Shown in pieces: positions 1-8,163 of a stretch of 23,643 nucleotides of DNA (positions are counted from its first letter, which is position 1; each line of letters starts with the position of its first letter). A program made the translations under genes and the position numbers. The notes below the pieces were generated by a model. It was given only the letters and a program-made list of their open reading frames with translations. It was not told the DNA's origin and did no database searches. The DNA comes from an uncultured Pseudomonas sp. (GTDB lineage Bacteria; Pseudomonadota; Gammaproteobacteria; Pseudomonadales; Pseudomonadaceae). The stretch is from the NCBI RefSeq assembly GCF_946885955.1, contig NZ_CAMPHI010000062.1:1-23643 (forward strand). Direction: 5' to 3'.

Positions 1-244
1 CGGCGACAGCGGGATTATCGCACCGCTGCAGAACGGCGAACGCGAGGTCGGCCAGGAGCTCGACCTGGTGCTGACCCGTTATTTCCGCCAGGGCCTGTTG
101 CCGGCCGCACTCAGCGAACAGCTGGACGAAGGTTCGGCGCTGGTGCGCTTTCGTGGCGGCGTGTTCAAGCCGGGCGACGCCTATGCCAGCGATACCGATT
201 CGTTGATGCATCGGGCATTCGTCGATGTCATCTGGAGATTCTGA
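1..244 (+). CDS. algE: AlgE, alginate outer-membrane export porin (C-terminal fragment)
   Basis: Only the last 80 residues are present; the gene runs off the left edge and ends at TGA 242-244. AlgE is the 18-stranded outer-membrane beta-barrel through which alginate leaves the cell. The visible piece has alternating polar/hydrophobic strands ([20 protein letters not shown]) and ends in VDVIWRF. A terminal phenylalanine is the classic C-terminal signature recognised by the outer-membrane barrel assembly machinery. The identification rests on this signature and on its position directly before algG, where algE sits in all known pseudomonad alginate operons. The stop is 10 nt before the algG start, so the two are co-transcribed. 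Another barrel protein is possible from the fragment alone but not from the context. Confidence 0.88.
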   Translation, partial: GDSGIIAPLQNGEREVGQELDLVLTRYFRQGLLPAALSEQLDEGSALVRFRGGVFKPGDAYASDTDSLMHRAFVDVIWRF

Positions 245-254
245 GGGCAGCGCC

Positions 255-1844
255 ATGAACCGACAGCCAAGCAAACTCAAGCGCAGCATCGCCGTCAGCC
301 TGGTATTCGGCGGCGTGCTGGTGGGCGTCCTGCAATGCGCCTCGCCCTGGGTGCAGGCGCAGGAGCGGCCGATCGCCGCCCAGGCGCTCAAACACACCGA
401 CAACTACACGGTGACCAGCGCGCCGGTGGAGCAACTGCACCTCGACCCGCCGCAGCTGCCAGACCTGAGCGGCTATACCGCCGCCGCGGTCGAAGCCAAG
501 GTCGACCGCAGCAAATCCGGCACCATCAGCGTGCGCCGCATGGTGCAACAGGATGAACTTAAGGACTTCATCGGCGGCGACGAACGCCTGCGCGAATGGG
601 TAACGCGCCAGCACGGCATGCCCCACGCGATCTTCATCGAAGGGGGTTACGTGACCCCGGCCGATCTGGCCCGGCGCCTGCCGCAGGAGCAGTTTCGCGA
701 AGTGACGCCCGGGGTCTATCTGGCGCGCCTGCCGATCGTCGTGGCCCAAGGCGCCACCCTGCAGGTGGGCGAGCAAACCAAGGAACTGCGCCTGTCCCAG
801 GAACGCGGGGCGTTTCTGGTCAACGACGGCATGCTGTTCATCACCGATAGCAAACTCACCGCATGGCGCGAAGCCGATAACGGCCCCGCGACCTTCCGCA
901 AGCCCGACGAATTCCGGCCGTTCCTGGTGTCCTGGGGGGGCAGCGAGTTGTATATCTCCAACAGCGTGGTCACCAGCCTCGGTTACAACACCAGTAAGTC
1001 CTACGGAGTGTCGGTCACCCAGTACACCCCCGGTATGCAGAAACGCTTGAAGCGCCCCGCGCCGACCGGCTGGCTGATCAACTCGCAATTCGTCGACCAC
1101 TGGTACGGCTTCTACTGCTTTGAGGCCGAGAACGTGGTGCTGAAGGGCAATACCTACCGCGACAACATCGTTTACGGCATCGACCCGCACGACCGTTCGC
1201 ACGGCCTGATCATCGCCAACAACGAGGTATTCGGGACCAAGAAGAAGCACGGCATCATCGTCTCCCGCGAGGTCAACGACAGCTGGATCATCAACAACAA
1301 GTCCTACGACAACAAGCTGTCCGGGATCGTCCTCGACCGTAACAGCGTGCGCAATCTGGTGGCCTACAACGAGGTTTACCAGAACCACTCCGACGGCATC
1401 ACCATCTACGAGAGTGCCGACAACCTGCTGTGGGGCAACAAGGTGCTGGACAACGCGCGGCACGGCATCCGCCTGCGCAACAGCGTCAACATCCGCCTGT
1501 ACGAAAACATCTCCGCGGCCAACGGCCTGACCGGCGTGTATGGCCACATCAAAGACCTTTCCGACACCGACCGCAACGTCGCGCTCGACCCCTTCGACAC
1601 CGAGGTGTCGATGATCGTGGTCGGCGGCAAGCTCGTCGCCAATGGCTCCAGCCCCTTGTCCATCGACTCGCCGCTGTCGGTCGAGCTGTACCGCGTGGAA
1701 ATGCTCGCACCGAGCAAAAGCACCGGTATCACGTTCGCCGGCGTGCTGGGCGAACGCCAGGACGAGATTCTCGACCTGATGGTACGGCGCAATCTGGCGG
1801 TGCTGATCGACCCGGTCGAAAGCCAGGCTGAACTCCAGGATTGA
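255..1844 (+). CDS. algG: AlgG, periplasmic poly(beta-D-mannuronate) C5-epimerase
   Basis: 529 residues, close to the family's ~540. AlgG converts mannuronate to guluronate residues in the polymer in the periplasm and helps form the AlgK-AlgX-AlgG-AlgE export scaffold. A signal peptide spans residues 1 to about 36, with cleavage likely at VQA/QERP. The C-terminal two thirds is a right-handed beta-helix with repeated N-x-x-Y/G-N-turns (CASH/NosD-like). The catalytic DPHD motif is at residues 310-313 (His312 as presumed base) and the conserved Arg of VSREV is at 338; their 28-residue spacing equals the D317/R345 spacing known for P. syringae AlgG. The protein ends in VESQAELQD, as in other Pseudomonas AlgG. 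I prefer ATG 255 over an in-frame ATG at 225, because 255 places the signal peptide at the N-terminus, avoids overlap with algE and follows a GAGGG stretch. Confidence 0.97.
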   Translation: MNRQPSKLKRSIAVSLVFGGVLVGVLQCASPWVQAQERPIAAQALKHTDNYTVTSAPVEQLHLDPPQLPDLSGYTAAAVEAKVDRSKSGTISVRRMVQQDELKDFIGGDERLREWVTRQHGMPHAIFIEGGYVTPADLARRLPQEQFREVTPGVYLARLPIVVAQGATLQVGEQTKELRLSQERGAFLVNDGMLFITDSKLTAWREADNGPATFRKPDEFRPFLVSWGGSELYISNSVVTSLGYNTSKSYGVSVTQYTPGMQKRLKRPAPTGWLINSQFVDHWYGFYCFEAENVVLKGNTYRDNIVYGIDPHDRSHGLIIANNEVFGTKKKHGIIVSREVNDSWIINNKSYDNKLSGIVLDRNSVRNLVAYNEVYQNHSDGITIYESADNLLWGNKVLDNARHGIRLRNSVNIRLYENISAANGLTGVYGHIKDLSDTDRNVALDPFDTEVSMIVVGGKLVANGSSPLSIDSPLSVELYRVEMLAPSKSTGITFAGVLGERQDEILDLMVRRNLAVLIDPVESQAELQD

Positions 1845-1855
1845 GGAATTTCAAC

Positions 1856-3313
1856 GTGATCGAACGCACTTTCAAAGCTCGCCCCGCGGCCCTGTGCAGC
1901 GCCCTGCTGCTGGGTGTAGCGCTCGCAGGCACCAGCGCCACGGCATCGGCCGAAGCATCGACCGCACCGCATTACCAGGTGCAACGCATCGGCCCGCTGT
2001 GCCCGCTCGCCCGGGACCCGGCCGCCTACAACAGCAAGTACCTGAGTTTCTTCACTACCCTGGTGCAAGGCCAAGGCGACTGGCTGTTCCGCAGCCGCTA
2101 CGACCTGCGCACCGACTTCGGCACCACCGCGCAAGGCTATCGCCAGTTCAAGCGCCTGCGCGATGCATTGAAACGCAAGGGCGTGGAGCTGATGGTGGTC
2201 TATCAACCGACCCGCGGCCTGGTCAATCGCCAGTACCTTACGGCCGAGGAGAAGGCCAACTTCGACTTCGACCTGGCCAAGCGCAATTACCTGCAGGCGG
2301 TCGCCGAGCTGCGCAAAACCGGGATCTGGGTAACCGACCTGTCGCCACTGTTCGACGAGCAGGGCGTGGATACCGACTACTACTTCAAGGCCGACCACCA
2401 CTGGACGCCGGCCGGTGCCGAGCGCACCGCCAAACTGGTGGCCGAGACGCTCAAGCAGATACCCGGCTTCGCCGATATCGCCCATAGCGAGTACGCCAGC
2501 AAGAACATCGGCCTGCTGGGCAAGGACGGCACCCTGCACAAGACCGCGGCGAACTTCTGCGGCACCACTTACGCCACTCAGTACGTCAAGCGCTACAGCA
2601 CCGAGCCAGTCGGTGAAGCCGACAGCGACAGCCTGTTCGGCGACGCCGACACGCCGAAGATCACCCTGGTCGGCACCAGTAACAGCGGCCCGGCCTATAA
2701 CTTCGCCGGTTTCCTGCAGCAGCACAGCGGCGCCGAGGTGCTCAACATGGCGGTCAGCGGCGGCGGTTTCGACAGCGCCCTGCTGCAGTACATGAGCAGC
2801 GAGGAGTTCCATGAAGACCCGCCGAAAATCATCATCTGGGAGTTCGCCACCCACTACGACCTGGCGCAAAGCAGCTTCTACCGTCAGGCCGTGCCGCTGG
2901 TGGACAACGGCTGTGTCGGCCGCCCGGCGGTGCTGCACAACAAAGTAACGCTCAAGCCGGGCGCCAACGAGATCCTGGTCAACGGCAAGAACCAGGCGCC
3001 ACGGGATCTGCGCGGCGGCGACTACCAGGTCGACCTGCGTTTCAGCGACCCCGACGTGCACGAAGCCCAGGCGACGATCTGGTACCTCACCGGCCGCCGC
3101 GAGAAATTCAAGCTGGAACAGAGCGACCGCGTCGACACCGGCGGCCGCTATGTCTTCGAGTTGCGCAACGAGCCGGACTGGGTCGACCTCAACCTGCTCG
3201 GCCTGGATATCCAAAGCCCGGAAAACATGCCGGCCAACCTCAGTGTCGAAGCCACGCTGTGCAAACGCCCCAGCGCCCAGGATGATTCCCGGCGCGTGGC
3301 GCAACGCCAGTGA
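1856..3313 (+). CDS. algX: AlgX, periplasmic alginate O-acetyltransferase
   Basis: 485 residues from GTG 1856. AlgX is a two-domain periplasmic protein: an N-terminal SGNH-hydrolase-like domain that transfers acetyl groups to mannuronate residues, and a C-terminal carbohydrate-binding beta-sandwich. The start is unusual: no ATG is available. GTG 1856 follows a good Shine-Dalgarno (GAGGA at 1843-1847, 8-nt spacer); an in-frame TTG at 1841 would overlap the algG stop and lacks one. The signal peptide is residues 1 to ~32, with a cut near ASA. The catalytic Asp and His are in DHHWT (Asp180, His182) and the nucleophile Ser275 is in LVGTSNS. The Asp-to-Ser spacing of 95 residues matches D174/S269 of P. 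aeruginosa. The start lies 11 nt after algG, and the GAGGA ribosome site overlaps the algG TGA, which suggests coupled translation. Confidence 0.96.
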   Translation: MIERTFKARPAALCSALLLGVALAGTSATASAEASTAPHYQVQRIGPLCPLARDPAAYNSKYLSFFTTLVQGQGDWLFRSRYDLRTDFGTTAQGYRQFKRLRDALKRKGVELMVVYQPTRGLVNRQYLTAEEKANFDFDLAKRNYLQAVAELRKTGIWVTDLSPLFDEQGVDTDYYFKADHHWTPAGAERTAKLVAETLKQIPGFADIAHSEYASKNIGLLGKDGTLHKTAANFCGTTYATQYVKRYSTEPVGEADSDSLFGDADTPKITLVGTSNSGPAYNFAGFLQQHSGAEVLNMAVSGGGFDSALLQYMSSEEFHEDPPKIIIWEFATHYDLAQSSFYRQAVPLVDNGCVGRPAVLHNKVTLKPGANEILVNGKNQAPRDLRGGDYQVDLRFSDPDVHEAQATIWYLTGRREKFKLEQSDRVDTGGRYVFELRNEPDWVDLNLLGLDIQSPENMPANLSVEATLCKRPSAQDDSRRVAQRQ

Positions 3314-3333
3314 TGCGGCCCATGGGAGAGACG

Positions 3334-4440
3334 ATGAAAGCCGCCCTTTGCATACTCGCCGCCAGCCTCTGCGCACCGATGCTGTTCGCCGCCGAGCTGG
3401 TGCCGCCGGCTGGCTACTACGCGGCGGTACCGGTCACCGATAAAAAGCCGCGCTCCTGTCCGCAGGTGCCGCAGCCGTATACCGCCAAACTGGTGTTCCG
3501 CAGCAAGTACGAAGGCTCTGGCAAGGCCCGCGCAACCCTCAACCACGTGTCGGAAAAGGCCTTTCGCGAAAAGACCGAGACGATCACCGAGATGGAGCGC
3601 GGGGTCAGTAAACAAGTGACGTATTACATGCGCGACGGTCAGCGCGAACAGCTCGAATGCAGCCTGCACTGGCTGGACACCTGGGCCAAGGCCGACGCCA
3701 TGCTGAGCAAGGTTTACAACCACACCGGCAAATCGATGCGCAAATGGGCGCTGGGCAGCATGTCCGCCGCCTACCTGCGCCTGAAGTTCTCCCGCTCGCA
3801 ACCGCTTGCGCCCTACCCCGAGCAAACCGCACGGATCGAGGCCTGGTTCACCGCCCTGGCCGAGCAGAGCGTGCGCGACTGGAGCGACCTGCCGCTGCGC
3901 AAAATCAACAATCACAGCTACTGGGCCGCCTGGTCGGTAATGGCCACCGCCATCGCCACCAACCGTCGCGACCTGTTCGACTGGGCCGTGGCGCAGGTTC
4001 GCCTGGGCGCCAATCAGGTCGACGACGAAGGCTACCTGCCCAACGAACTGCGGCGCGAACAACGCGCCCTGGCATATCACAACTACAGTTTGCCGCCGCT
4101 GATGATGGTCGCCGCATTCGCCCAGGCCAATGGCGTCGACCTGCGCGCGGAGAACGCCAGCGCCCTCAAGCGCCTCGCCGAACGGGTGCTCGCCGGCGCC
4201 ACCGAACCGGCCGCCTTCGCCCGTAAAACCGGCGAGAAACAGGACATGGAAGACCTCGGCAAACACAGCAAATTCGCCTGGCTGGCGCCCTACTGCTCGC
4301 TCTATGACTGCTCGGCGCAGACCCGGGCGCGCCAGGATGAGATGCAACCATTCCACAACTTTCGCCTCGGCGGCGACGTCAGTCAGGTCTTTGCCGTACC
4401 CCGACGCGCCGACGACCAGGAGCCGCTACCGCACTCCTGA
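3334..4440 (+). CDS. algL: AlgL, periplasmic alginate lyase (PL5)
   Basis: 368 residues, the usual length. AlgL is a polysaccharide lyase family 5 enzyme that cuts mannuronan by beta-elimination in the periplasm. It is thought to clear polymer that fails to be exported. The chosen ATG 3334 follows GGGAG (3324-3328, 5-nt spacer) and gives a textbook signal peptide, residues 1-19, cut before [10 protein letters not shown]. Upstream in-frame starts at 3310, 3313 and 3322 would add a charged tail with no role. The family motif [11 protein letters not shown] is intact, with Asn193 and His194; Arg241 and Tyr248 ([11 protein letters not shown]) complete the catalytic set, each shifted by 8 from N201/H202/R249/Y256 of P. 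aeruginosa. [14 protein letters not shown] is also conserved. The gene begins 20 nt after algX. A 129-nt gap follows before algI. Confidence 0.97.
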   Translation: MKAALCILAASLCAPMLFAAELVPPAGYYAAVPVTDKKPRSCPQVPQPYTAKLVFRSKYEGSGKARATLNHVSEKAFREKTETITEMERGVSKQVTYYMRDGQREQLECSLHWLDTWAKADAMLSKVYNHTGKSMRKWALGSMSAAYLRLKFSRSQPLAPYPEQTARIEAWFTALAEQSVRDWSDLPLRKINNHSYWAAWSVMATAIATNRRDLFDWAVAQVRLGANQVDDEGYLPNELRREQRALAYHNYSLPPLMMVAAFAQANGVDLRAENASALKRLAERVLAGATEPAAFARKTGEKQDMEDLGKHSKFAWLAPYCSLYDCSAQTRARQDEMQPFHNFRLGGDVSQVFAVPRRADDQEPLPHS

Positions 4441-4501
4441 ATTCGTCAAGAAATACAGGTAACCGACAGCACCAACCAGCAACTGCAACACCGTATTGAA
4501 C

Positions 4502-4541
4502 AGCCCCTCGTCCGCGGGGGGAAAGGGGGGCTCGCAAGCCC
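4502..4541 (+). promoter_or_regulatory. Competing GC-rich hairpins in the algL-algI gap
   Basis: The gap holds three mutually compatible or exclusive pairing segments. AGCCCC at 4502-4507 can pair with GGGGCT at 4527-4532. CCCC at 4504-4507 can also pair with GGGG at 4516-4519. GGGCT at 4528-4532 can instead pair with AGCCC at 4537-4541 around a CGCA loop. There is no T-run, so it is not a standard intrinsic terminator. The last stem ends 16 nt before the GGAGA ribosome site of algI (4558-4562). A role in pausing, mRNA processing or setting algI expression is inferred, not shown. Confidence 0.4.
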
Positions 4542-4569
4542 TTGAAGCGCTACTCATGGAGATTGACGG

Positions 4570-6111
4570 ATGGTCTTTTCATCCAACGTATTCCTGTTCC
4601 TGTTTCTGCCGATATTTCTTGGCCTGTATTACTTGAGCAGCAATCGCTATCGCAACCTGCTGATCCTGATCGGCAGCTATGTGTTCTATGCCTGGTGGCG
4701 GGTGGATTTCCTCCTGCTATTCGTCGCTGTGACACTGTGGAACTACCTGTTCGGCCTGCGCATCGACCGCGCCGGCACGCGCAGCAAGGCAGCGCAGCGC
4801 TGGGTGCTGTGGGGCGTGGCGGGCAACCTGGCGACATTGGGCTATTTCAAGTACGCCAATTTCGGCATGAGCAACCTCAATGCGCTGCTCGAATCGGCCG
4901 GCCTCGAACCCTTCGTGCTGACCCACGTGATCCTGCCGATCGGTATCTCGTTCTATATCTTCCAGTCGATCAGCTACCTGATCGACGTGTATCGCGGCGA
5001 TACCGAGCCGACACGCAACCTGATCAATTTCGCCGCGTTCATCGCCCTGTTCCCGCAACTGATCGCCGGACCGGTGCTGCGTTACAAGGACCTCGCCGAC
5101 CAGTTCACCGGGCGCAGCCACAACCTCGACAAGTTCGCCGAGGGTGCCACGCGCTTTATGCAGGGCTTCGTCAAGAAGGTGTTTATCGCCGACACCCTGG
5201 CGCCGCTGGTCGATCACTGCTTCGCCCTGCAGAACCCCAGCACCGGCGACGCCTGGCTGGGCATGCTGGCGTATACCGCGCAGCTGTACTTCGACTTCTC
5301 CGGCTACAGCGACATGGCCATCGGCCTGGGTTTGATGATGGGCTTCCGCTTTATGGAGAACTTCAACCAGCCGTATATCAGCCAGTCGATCACCGAATTC
5401 TGGCGGCGCTGGCACATCAGCCTGTCGACCTGGCTGCGCGACTACCTGTACGTGCCCCTGGGCGGCAACCGCGGCGGCACCTTCAACACCTACCGCAACC
5501 TGTTTCTGACCATGCTGCTCGGCGGTTTCTGGCATGGCGCCAATTGGACCTTTCTGATCTGGGGCGCCTGGCATGGCACCTGGCTGGCGATCGAACGCGC
5601 ACTGGGAGTGAACGCCGCCCCTCAGTCGTTCAATGCCTTGCGTTGGGCGTCGACCTTCCTCCTGGTGATGCTCGGCTGGGTGATCTTCCGCGCGGAAAAC
5701 CTCGACGTGGCCTGGCGCATCTACGGCGCGCTGTTCAACCCCGGAATGTTCGCCAGCCAGGGCTGGCGACTCAGCGAACTGAACAGCGCCAGCATCGACG
5801 GCCTGCAGATCCTCACGCTGGGGCTGGCCTATGCGGTGATCGCGTTCTGCGGCTTGCGCCAGTTCTACCGCCACCGGCAGCGCAACGCACCCGCCAATGG
5901 CCCGGCGAGCGACCTGCCGCGCATGGTCAAGGCGGTACCGGGCGATAGCGCGACCTTGCAGCTCAGCGGCGACATGGTCCTGCAACGCCCGACCTGGAGC
6001 GCCACGCTGCCACGTCATCTGGTGCGCGGCGCGCTGTTGCTGCTGTTCTGCGCGTCGGTGCTCAAGCTCTCGGCGCAGAGCTACTCGCCATTTCTCTATT
6101 TCCAGTTCTAA
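4570..6111 (+). CDS. algI: AlgI, MBOAT-family inner-membrane alginate O-acetylation protein
   Basis: 513 residues, near the 520 of P. aeruginosa. AlgI is a multi-pass membrane-bound O-acyltransferase that moves acetyl groups from a cytoplasmic donor across the inner membrane to the periplasmic acetylation proteins. Hydrophobic segments occur throughout, starting at residues 5-21 and 31-58. The MBOAT signature is clear: FWRRWHISLSTWLRDYLYVPLGGN at about 277-300 (broken here as FWRRWHISLS / TWLRDYLYVPLGGN), then GGFWHGANW, where His322 coincides exactly with the essential His322 of P. aeruginosa. The start ATG 4570 follows GGAGA with a 7-nt spacer. The end carries an extra cytoplasmic-looking loop (about 436-495) before a last membrane helix. 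The gene is separated from algL by 129 nt but joined closely to algJ (11 nt). Confidence 0.97.
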   Translation: MVFSSNVFLFLFLPIFLGLYYLSSNRYRNLLILIGSYVFYAWWRVDFLLLFVAVTLWNYLFGLRIDRAGTRSKAAQRWVLWGVAGNLATLGYFKYANFGMSNLNALLESAGLEPFVLTHVILPIGISFYIFQSISYLIDVYRGDTEPTRNLINFAAFIALFPQLIAGPVLRYKDLADQFTGRSHNLDKFAEGATRFMQGFVKKVFIADTLAPLVDHCFALQNPSTGDAWLGMLAYTAQLYFDFSGYSDMAIGLGLMMGFRFMENFNQPYISQSITEFWRRWHISLSTWLRDYLYVPLGGNRGGTFNTYRNLFLTMLLGGFWHGANWTFLIWGAWHGTWLAIERALGVNAAPQSFNALRWASTFLLVMLGWVIFRAENLDVAWRIYGALFNPGMFASQGWRLSELNSASIDGLQILTLGLAYAVIAFCGLRQFYRHRQRNAPANGPASDLPRMVKAVPGDSATLQLSGDMVLQRPTWSATLPRHLVRGALLLLFCASVLKLSAQSYSPFLYFQF

Positions 6112-6122
6112 GGGAGCCGAGC

Positions 6123-7265
6123 ATGAGCCGTACCTGGCAAAAAACTTACGTCGCGCTGTTCCTCGGCGTGCTGGTGTCGTTATCACTGTGGTCGCTTCGC
6201 GGGGTCGCCAGCTACCACCTGCCGAAGACGCTCAGCGTATTCGACGGCGGCCTGGCGAAGACCTTCGAAAGCCATTACGACAAGCAATTCCCGGTCAAGG
6301 AGCTCGGCACCAATGTCTGGGCGGCGCTGCAATACGTGCTGTTCAATACCGGCCGTCCTGGGGTGATGATCGGCGAACACGGTTGGCTGTATTCCGCCGA
6401 AGAGTTTCAACCGGTCGCCGATGGTACACAGCACCTGCGTGAAAACCTGAGGCTGATCGAAGGCGTACGCAATTACCTGGCGCAACGCGATATACGCCTG
6501 CTGCTGGCCATCGTCCCGGCCAAATCGCGGCTGTACCCGGAGTATGTCGGCGACAACCATGTCACCGCCCTGCGCCAGGACAGCTACCAGCGCTTGCACC
6601 AGGAAGCGCAGCGCCTCGGCATACCCGCCCCCGACCTGCTCACTCCGCTGCAGGCGGCCAAGTCCGAGGGTCTGCTGTTCATGCGCACCGATACCCACTG
6701 GACCCCAAAGGGTGCGGATATCGTCGCCCGCCAATTGAGCGACGCGATCAAGCGCAACTTCCAACTCAGCGGCGAGCCGCAGACGTTCATCACCGAGGCC
6801 AGCCAACGCAAACCGTACCAGGGCGACCTGACCCGGTTCCTGCCGCTGGCGCCGCTGTTCGAACAGCTGATGCCCGAACCCGACCAGTTGCAGCGCTACA
6901 AGACCCATCTGCCGCAAGCCGACGACGATGCCAACGCCCTGTTCGCCGACAGCGAACTGCCGGTCGCGCTGGTCGGCACCAGCTACAGCGCCAACCCCAA
7001 CTGGAACTTTGCCGGTGCCTTGCGCGAGCACCTGCAACGCGACCTGAGCAACTACGCGGAGGACGGCCAGGGCCCCATCCTGCCGATGCTTCGCTACTTG
7101 CAAAGCGATGAGTTGAACGATGCGCCTGCGCAGGTAGTCATTTGGGAATTCCCTGAACGCTACCTGCCGATGGCTAACGATTTCAGTGACTTCGACGCCA
7201 CCTGGCTCGCGGAACTGAAAAACAGCAGTACCCGGCAGAACCTGGCGAGTAGATCTCGACACTGA
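6123..7265 (+). CDS. algJ: AlgJ, alginate O-acetylation protein (SGNH-like, signal-anchored)
   Basis: 380 residues. AlgJ is a periplasm-facing SGNH-hydrolase-like protein, paralogous to the N-terminal domain of AlgX but lacking the carbohydrate-binding module. It is required for alginate acetylation and works with AlgI and AlgF. A single N-terminal hydrophobic segment (residues ~9-24) without a clear AxA site suggests an uncleaved signal anchor. Asp190 and His192 in MRTDTHWTPKGAD sit exactly at the P. aeruginosa numbering; the presumed nucleophile is the Ser (about 287) of LVGTSYS. The start at 6123 follows AGGGAG. The C-terminus (after FPERYLPM) is short and ends in a basic SRSRH tail, slightly shorter than the 391-residue P. 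aeruginosa protein. Confidence 0.96.
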   Translation: MSRTWQKTYVALFLGVLVSLSLWSLRGVASYHLPKTLSVFDGGLAKTFESHYDKQFPVKELGTNVWAALQYVLFNTGRPGVMIGEHGWLYSAEEFQPVADGTQHLRENLRLIEGVRNYLAQRDIRLLLAIVPAKSRLYPEYVGDNHVTALRQDSYQRLHQEAQRLGIPAPDLLTPLQAAKSEGLLFMRTDTHWTPKGADIVARQLSDAIKRNFQLSGEPQTFITEASQRKPYQGDLTRFLPLAPLFEQLMPEPDQLQRYKTHLPQADDDANALFADSELPVALVGTSYSANPNWNFAGALREHLQRDLSNYAEDGQGPILPMLRYLQSDELNDAPAQVVIWEFPERYLPMANDFSDFDATWLAELKNSSTRQNLASRSRH

Positions 7266-7323
7266 AAGCGCCCACGGGCACCAACCAATGGATCTTTTTC
7301 CGCAACACCATGGAGTTATCACC

Positions 7324-7968
7324 ATGCACAAACTCTCCCCCCGCCGCTGGACCGCTTCGGTCTGCGCACTCGCCCTGGCCACCGCGGCTCTGCATGCGCA
7401 GGCCAATGAAGCGGCGCTGTACGCCCCGGTTGCGCCGAAAGGCTCGGCGTTCGTGCGGGCCTATAACGCCGGCACCAGCGAGGTGAATGTCAGCGTCGGC
7501 AACACCGACCTCAACGATGTCGCTCCGCTGGCGTCCAGCGATTTCAGCTTTCTCCCGGCGGGCAGCTACAGCGCCCATGTAGGCGATGCCACCTTGTCGG
7601 TGAAACTGGATGCCGACAGTTATTACACCCTGGTCAATCAGGCCGGCGAGAAGCCGCTACTGGTGGAAGAAGCGCCGTTCGACAACAAGCGCAAGGCGAT
7701 GCTGCGGGTGCAGAACCTCAGTGACAGCAAGCTCAGCCTGAAAACCGCCGACGGCAAGGCCGTGGTAGTCGACGAGGTAGCGCCCGATGGCCATGGCGAG
7801 CGCGAGGTCAACCCGGTCAAGGTCAGCCTGGCGCTGTACCAGGGCGACAAGAAAATCAGCACGCTGAAACCCGTTGCGCTGTCGCGCGGCGAACTGGTTT
7901 GCCTGTATGTCACCGGAAACGGCAACGAATTGTCGCCGGTATGGGTCAAACGCCCAGCCAGCGAATAA
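7324..7968 (+). CDS. algF: AlgF, periplasmic alginate O-acetylation adaptor
   Basis: 214 residues, matching the ~216 of P. aeruginosa. AlgF has no recognised catalytic motif; it is made of two small beta-sandwich domains and is thought to bridge the acetylation proteins AlgJ and AlgX. A signal peptide covers residues 1-27, with cleavage at AQA/NEAALYAP. The mature start AALYAPVAPKGSAFVRAYNA is typical of the family. ATG 7324 is preferred because GGAG at 7312-7315 lies 8 nt upstream. The in-frame ATG at 7288 would add 12 residues in front of the signal peptide and has no ribosome site. The gene follows algJ after 58 nt and is followed by a 195-nt gap before algA. Confidence 0.96.
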   Translation: MHKLSPRRWTASVCALALATAALHAQANEAALYAPVAPKGSAFVRAYNAGTSEVNVSVGNTDLNDVAPLASSDFSFLPAGSYSAHVGDATLSVKLDADSYYTLVNQAGEKPLLVEEAPFDNKRKAMLRVQNLSDSKLSLKTADGKAVVVDEVAPDGHGEREVNPVKVSLALYQGDKKISTLKPVALSRGELVCLYVTGNGNELSPVWVKRPASE

Positions 7969-8020
7969 GCAACCGCCACAAGAGCAAAGACCGACGTCAG
8001 ATCGGCAGCATAAAAAATAC

Positions 8021-8043
8021 GGCGCCGTCGTTATCAAGGCGCC
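8021..8043 (+). repeat. Inverted GGCGCC pair in the algF-algA gap
   Basis: Two copies of the palindrome GGCGCC (8021-8026 and 8038-8043) flank an 11-nt loop, so the transcript could form a 6-bp all-GC stem. The second copy sits within the longer palindrome AAGGCGCCTT. It is followed by TTTGG, too short a T-run for a confident terminator. It may attenuate transcription between algF and algA. Confidence 0.35.
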
Positions 8044-8097
8044 TTTGGAGAAGTTCCCCTCTGCTCCGTTGCACTTGGAGCATGGCCGCAAGCGCTT

Positions 8098-8112
8098 CCC
8101 GCACGATGCGGG
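8098..8112 (+). repeat. CCCGCA-CGA-TGCGGG hairpin upstream of algA
   Basis: A perfect 6-bp inverted repeat with a 3-nt loop ends 39 nt before the algA ribosome site (AGGAG, 8152-8156). It is followed by GTTTCACC, so it is at best a weak terminator. Together with the pair at 8021-8043 it makes this the most structured gap of the operon. No convincing sigma-70 or AlgU-type promoter was seen in the gap. Confidence 0.35.
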
Positions 8113-8163
8113 GTTTCACCTAATCAGCATGCATGTACGCATGAACGCTTCAGGAGAACAGAC

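Noticed and set aside
225..254. Upstream ATG of algG at 225
   Set aside because: It overlaps the algE end and would place ten polar residues ahead of the signal peptide; ATG 255 fits better.
1406..3376. Long minus-strand open frame (656 codons) opposite algG/algX
   Set aside because: It is antisense to well-supported alginate genes, gives a low-complexity Ala/Val/Gly/Gln-rich product and matches no family; high GC leaves such frames open.
4717..7406. Long minus-strand open frames opposite algI and algJ
   Set aside because: They are shadows of the sense genes with biased composition and no ribosome sites.
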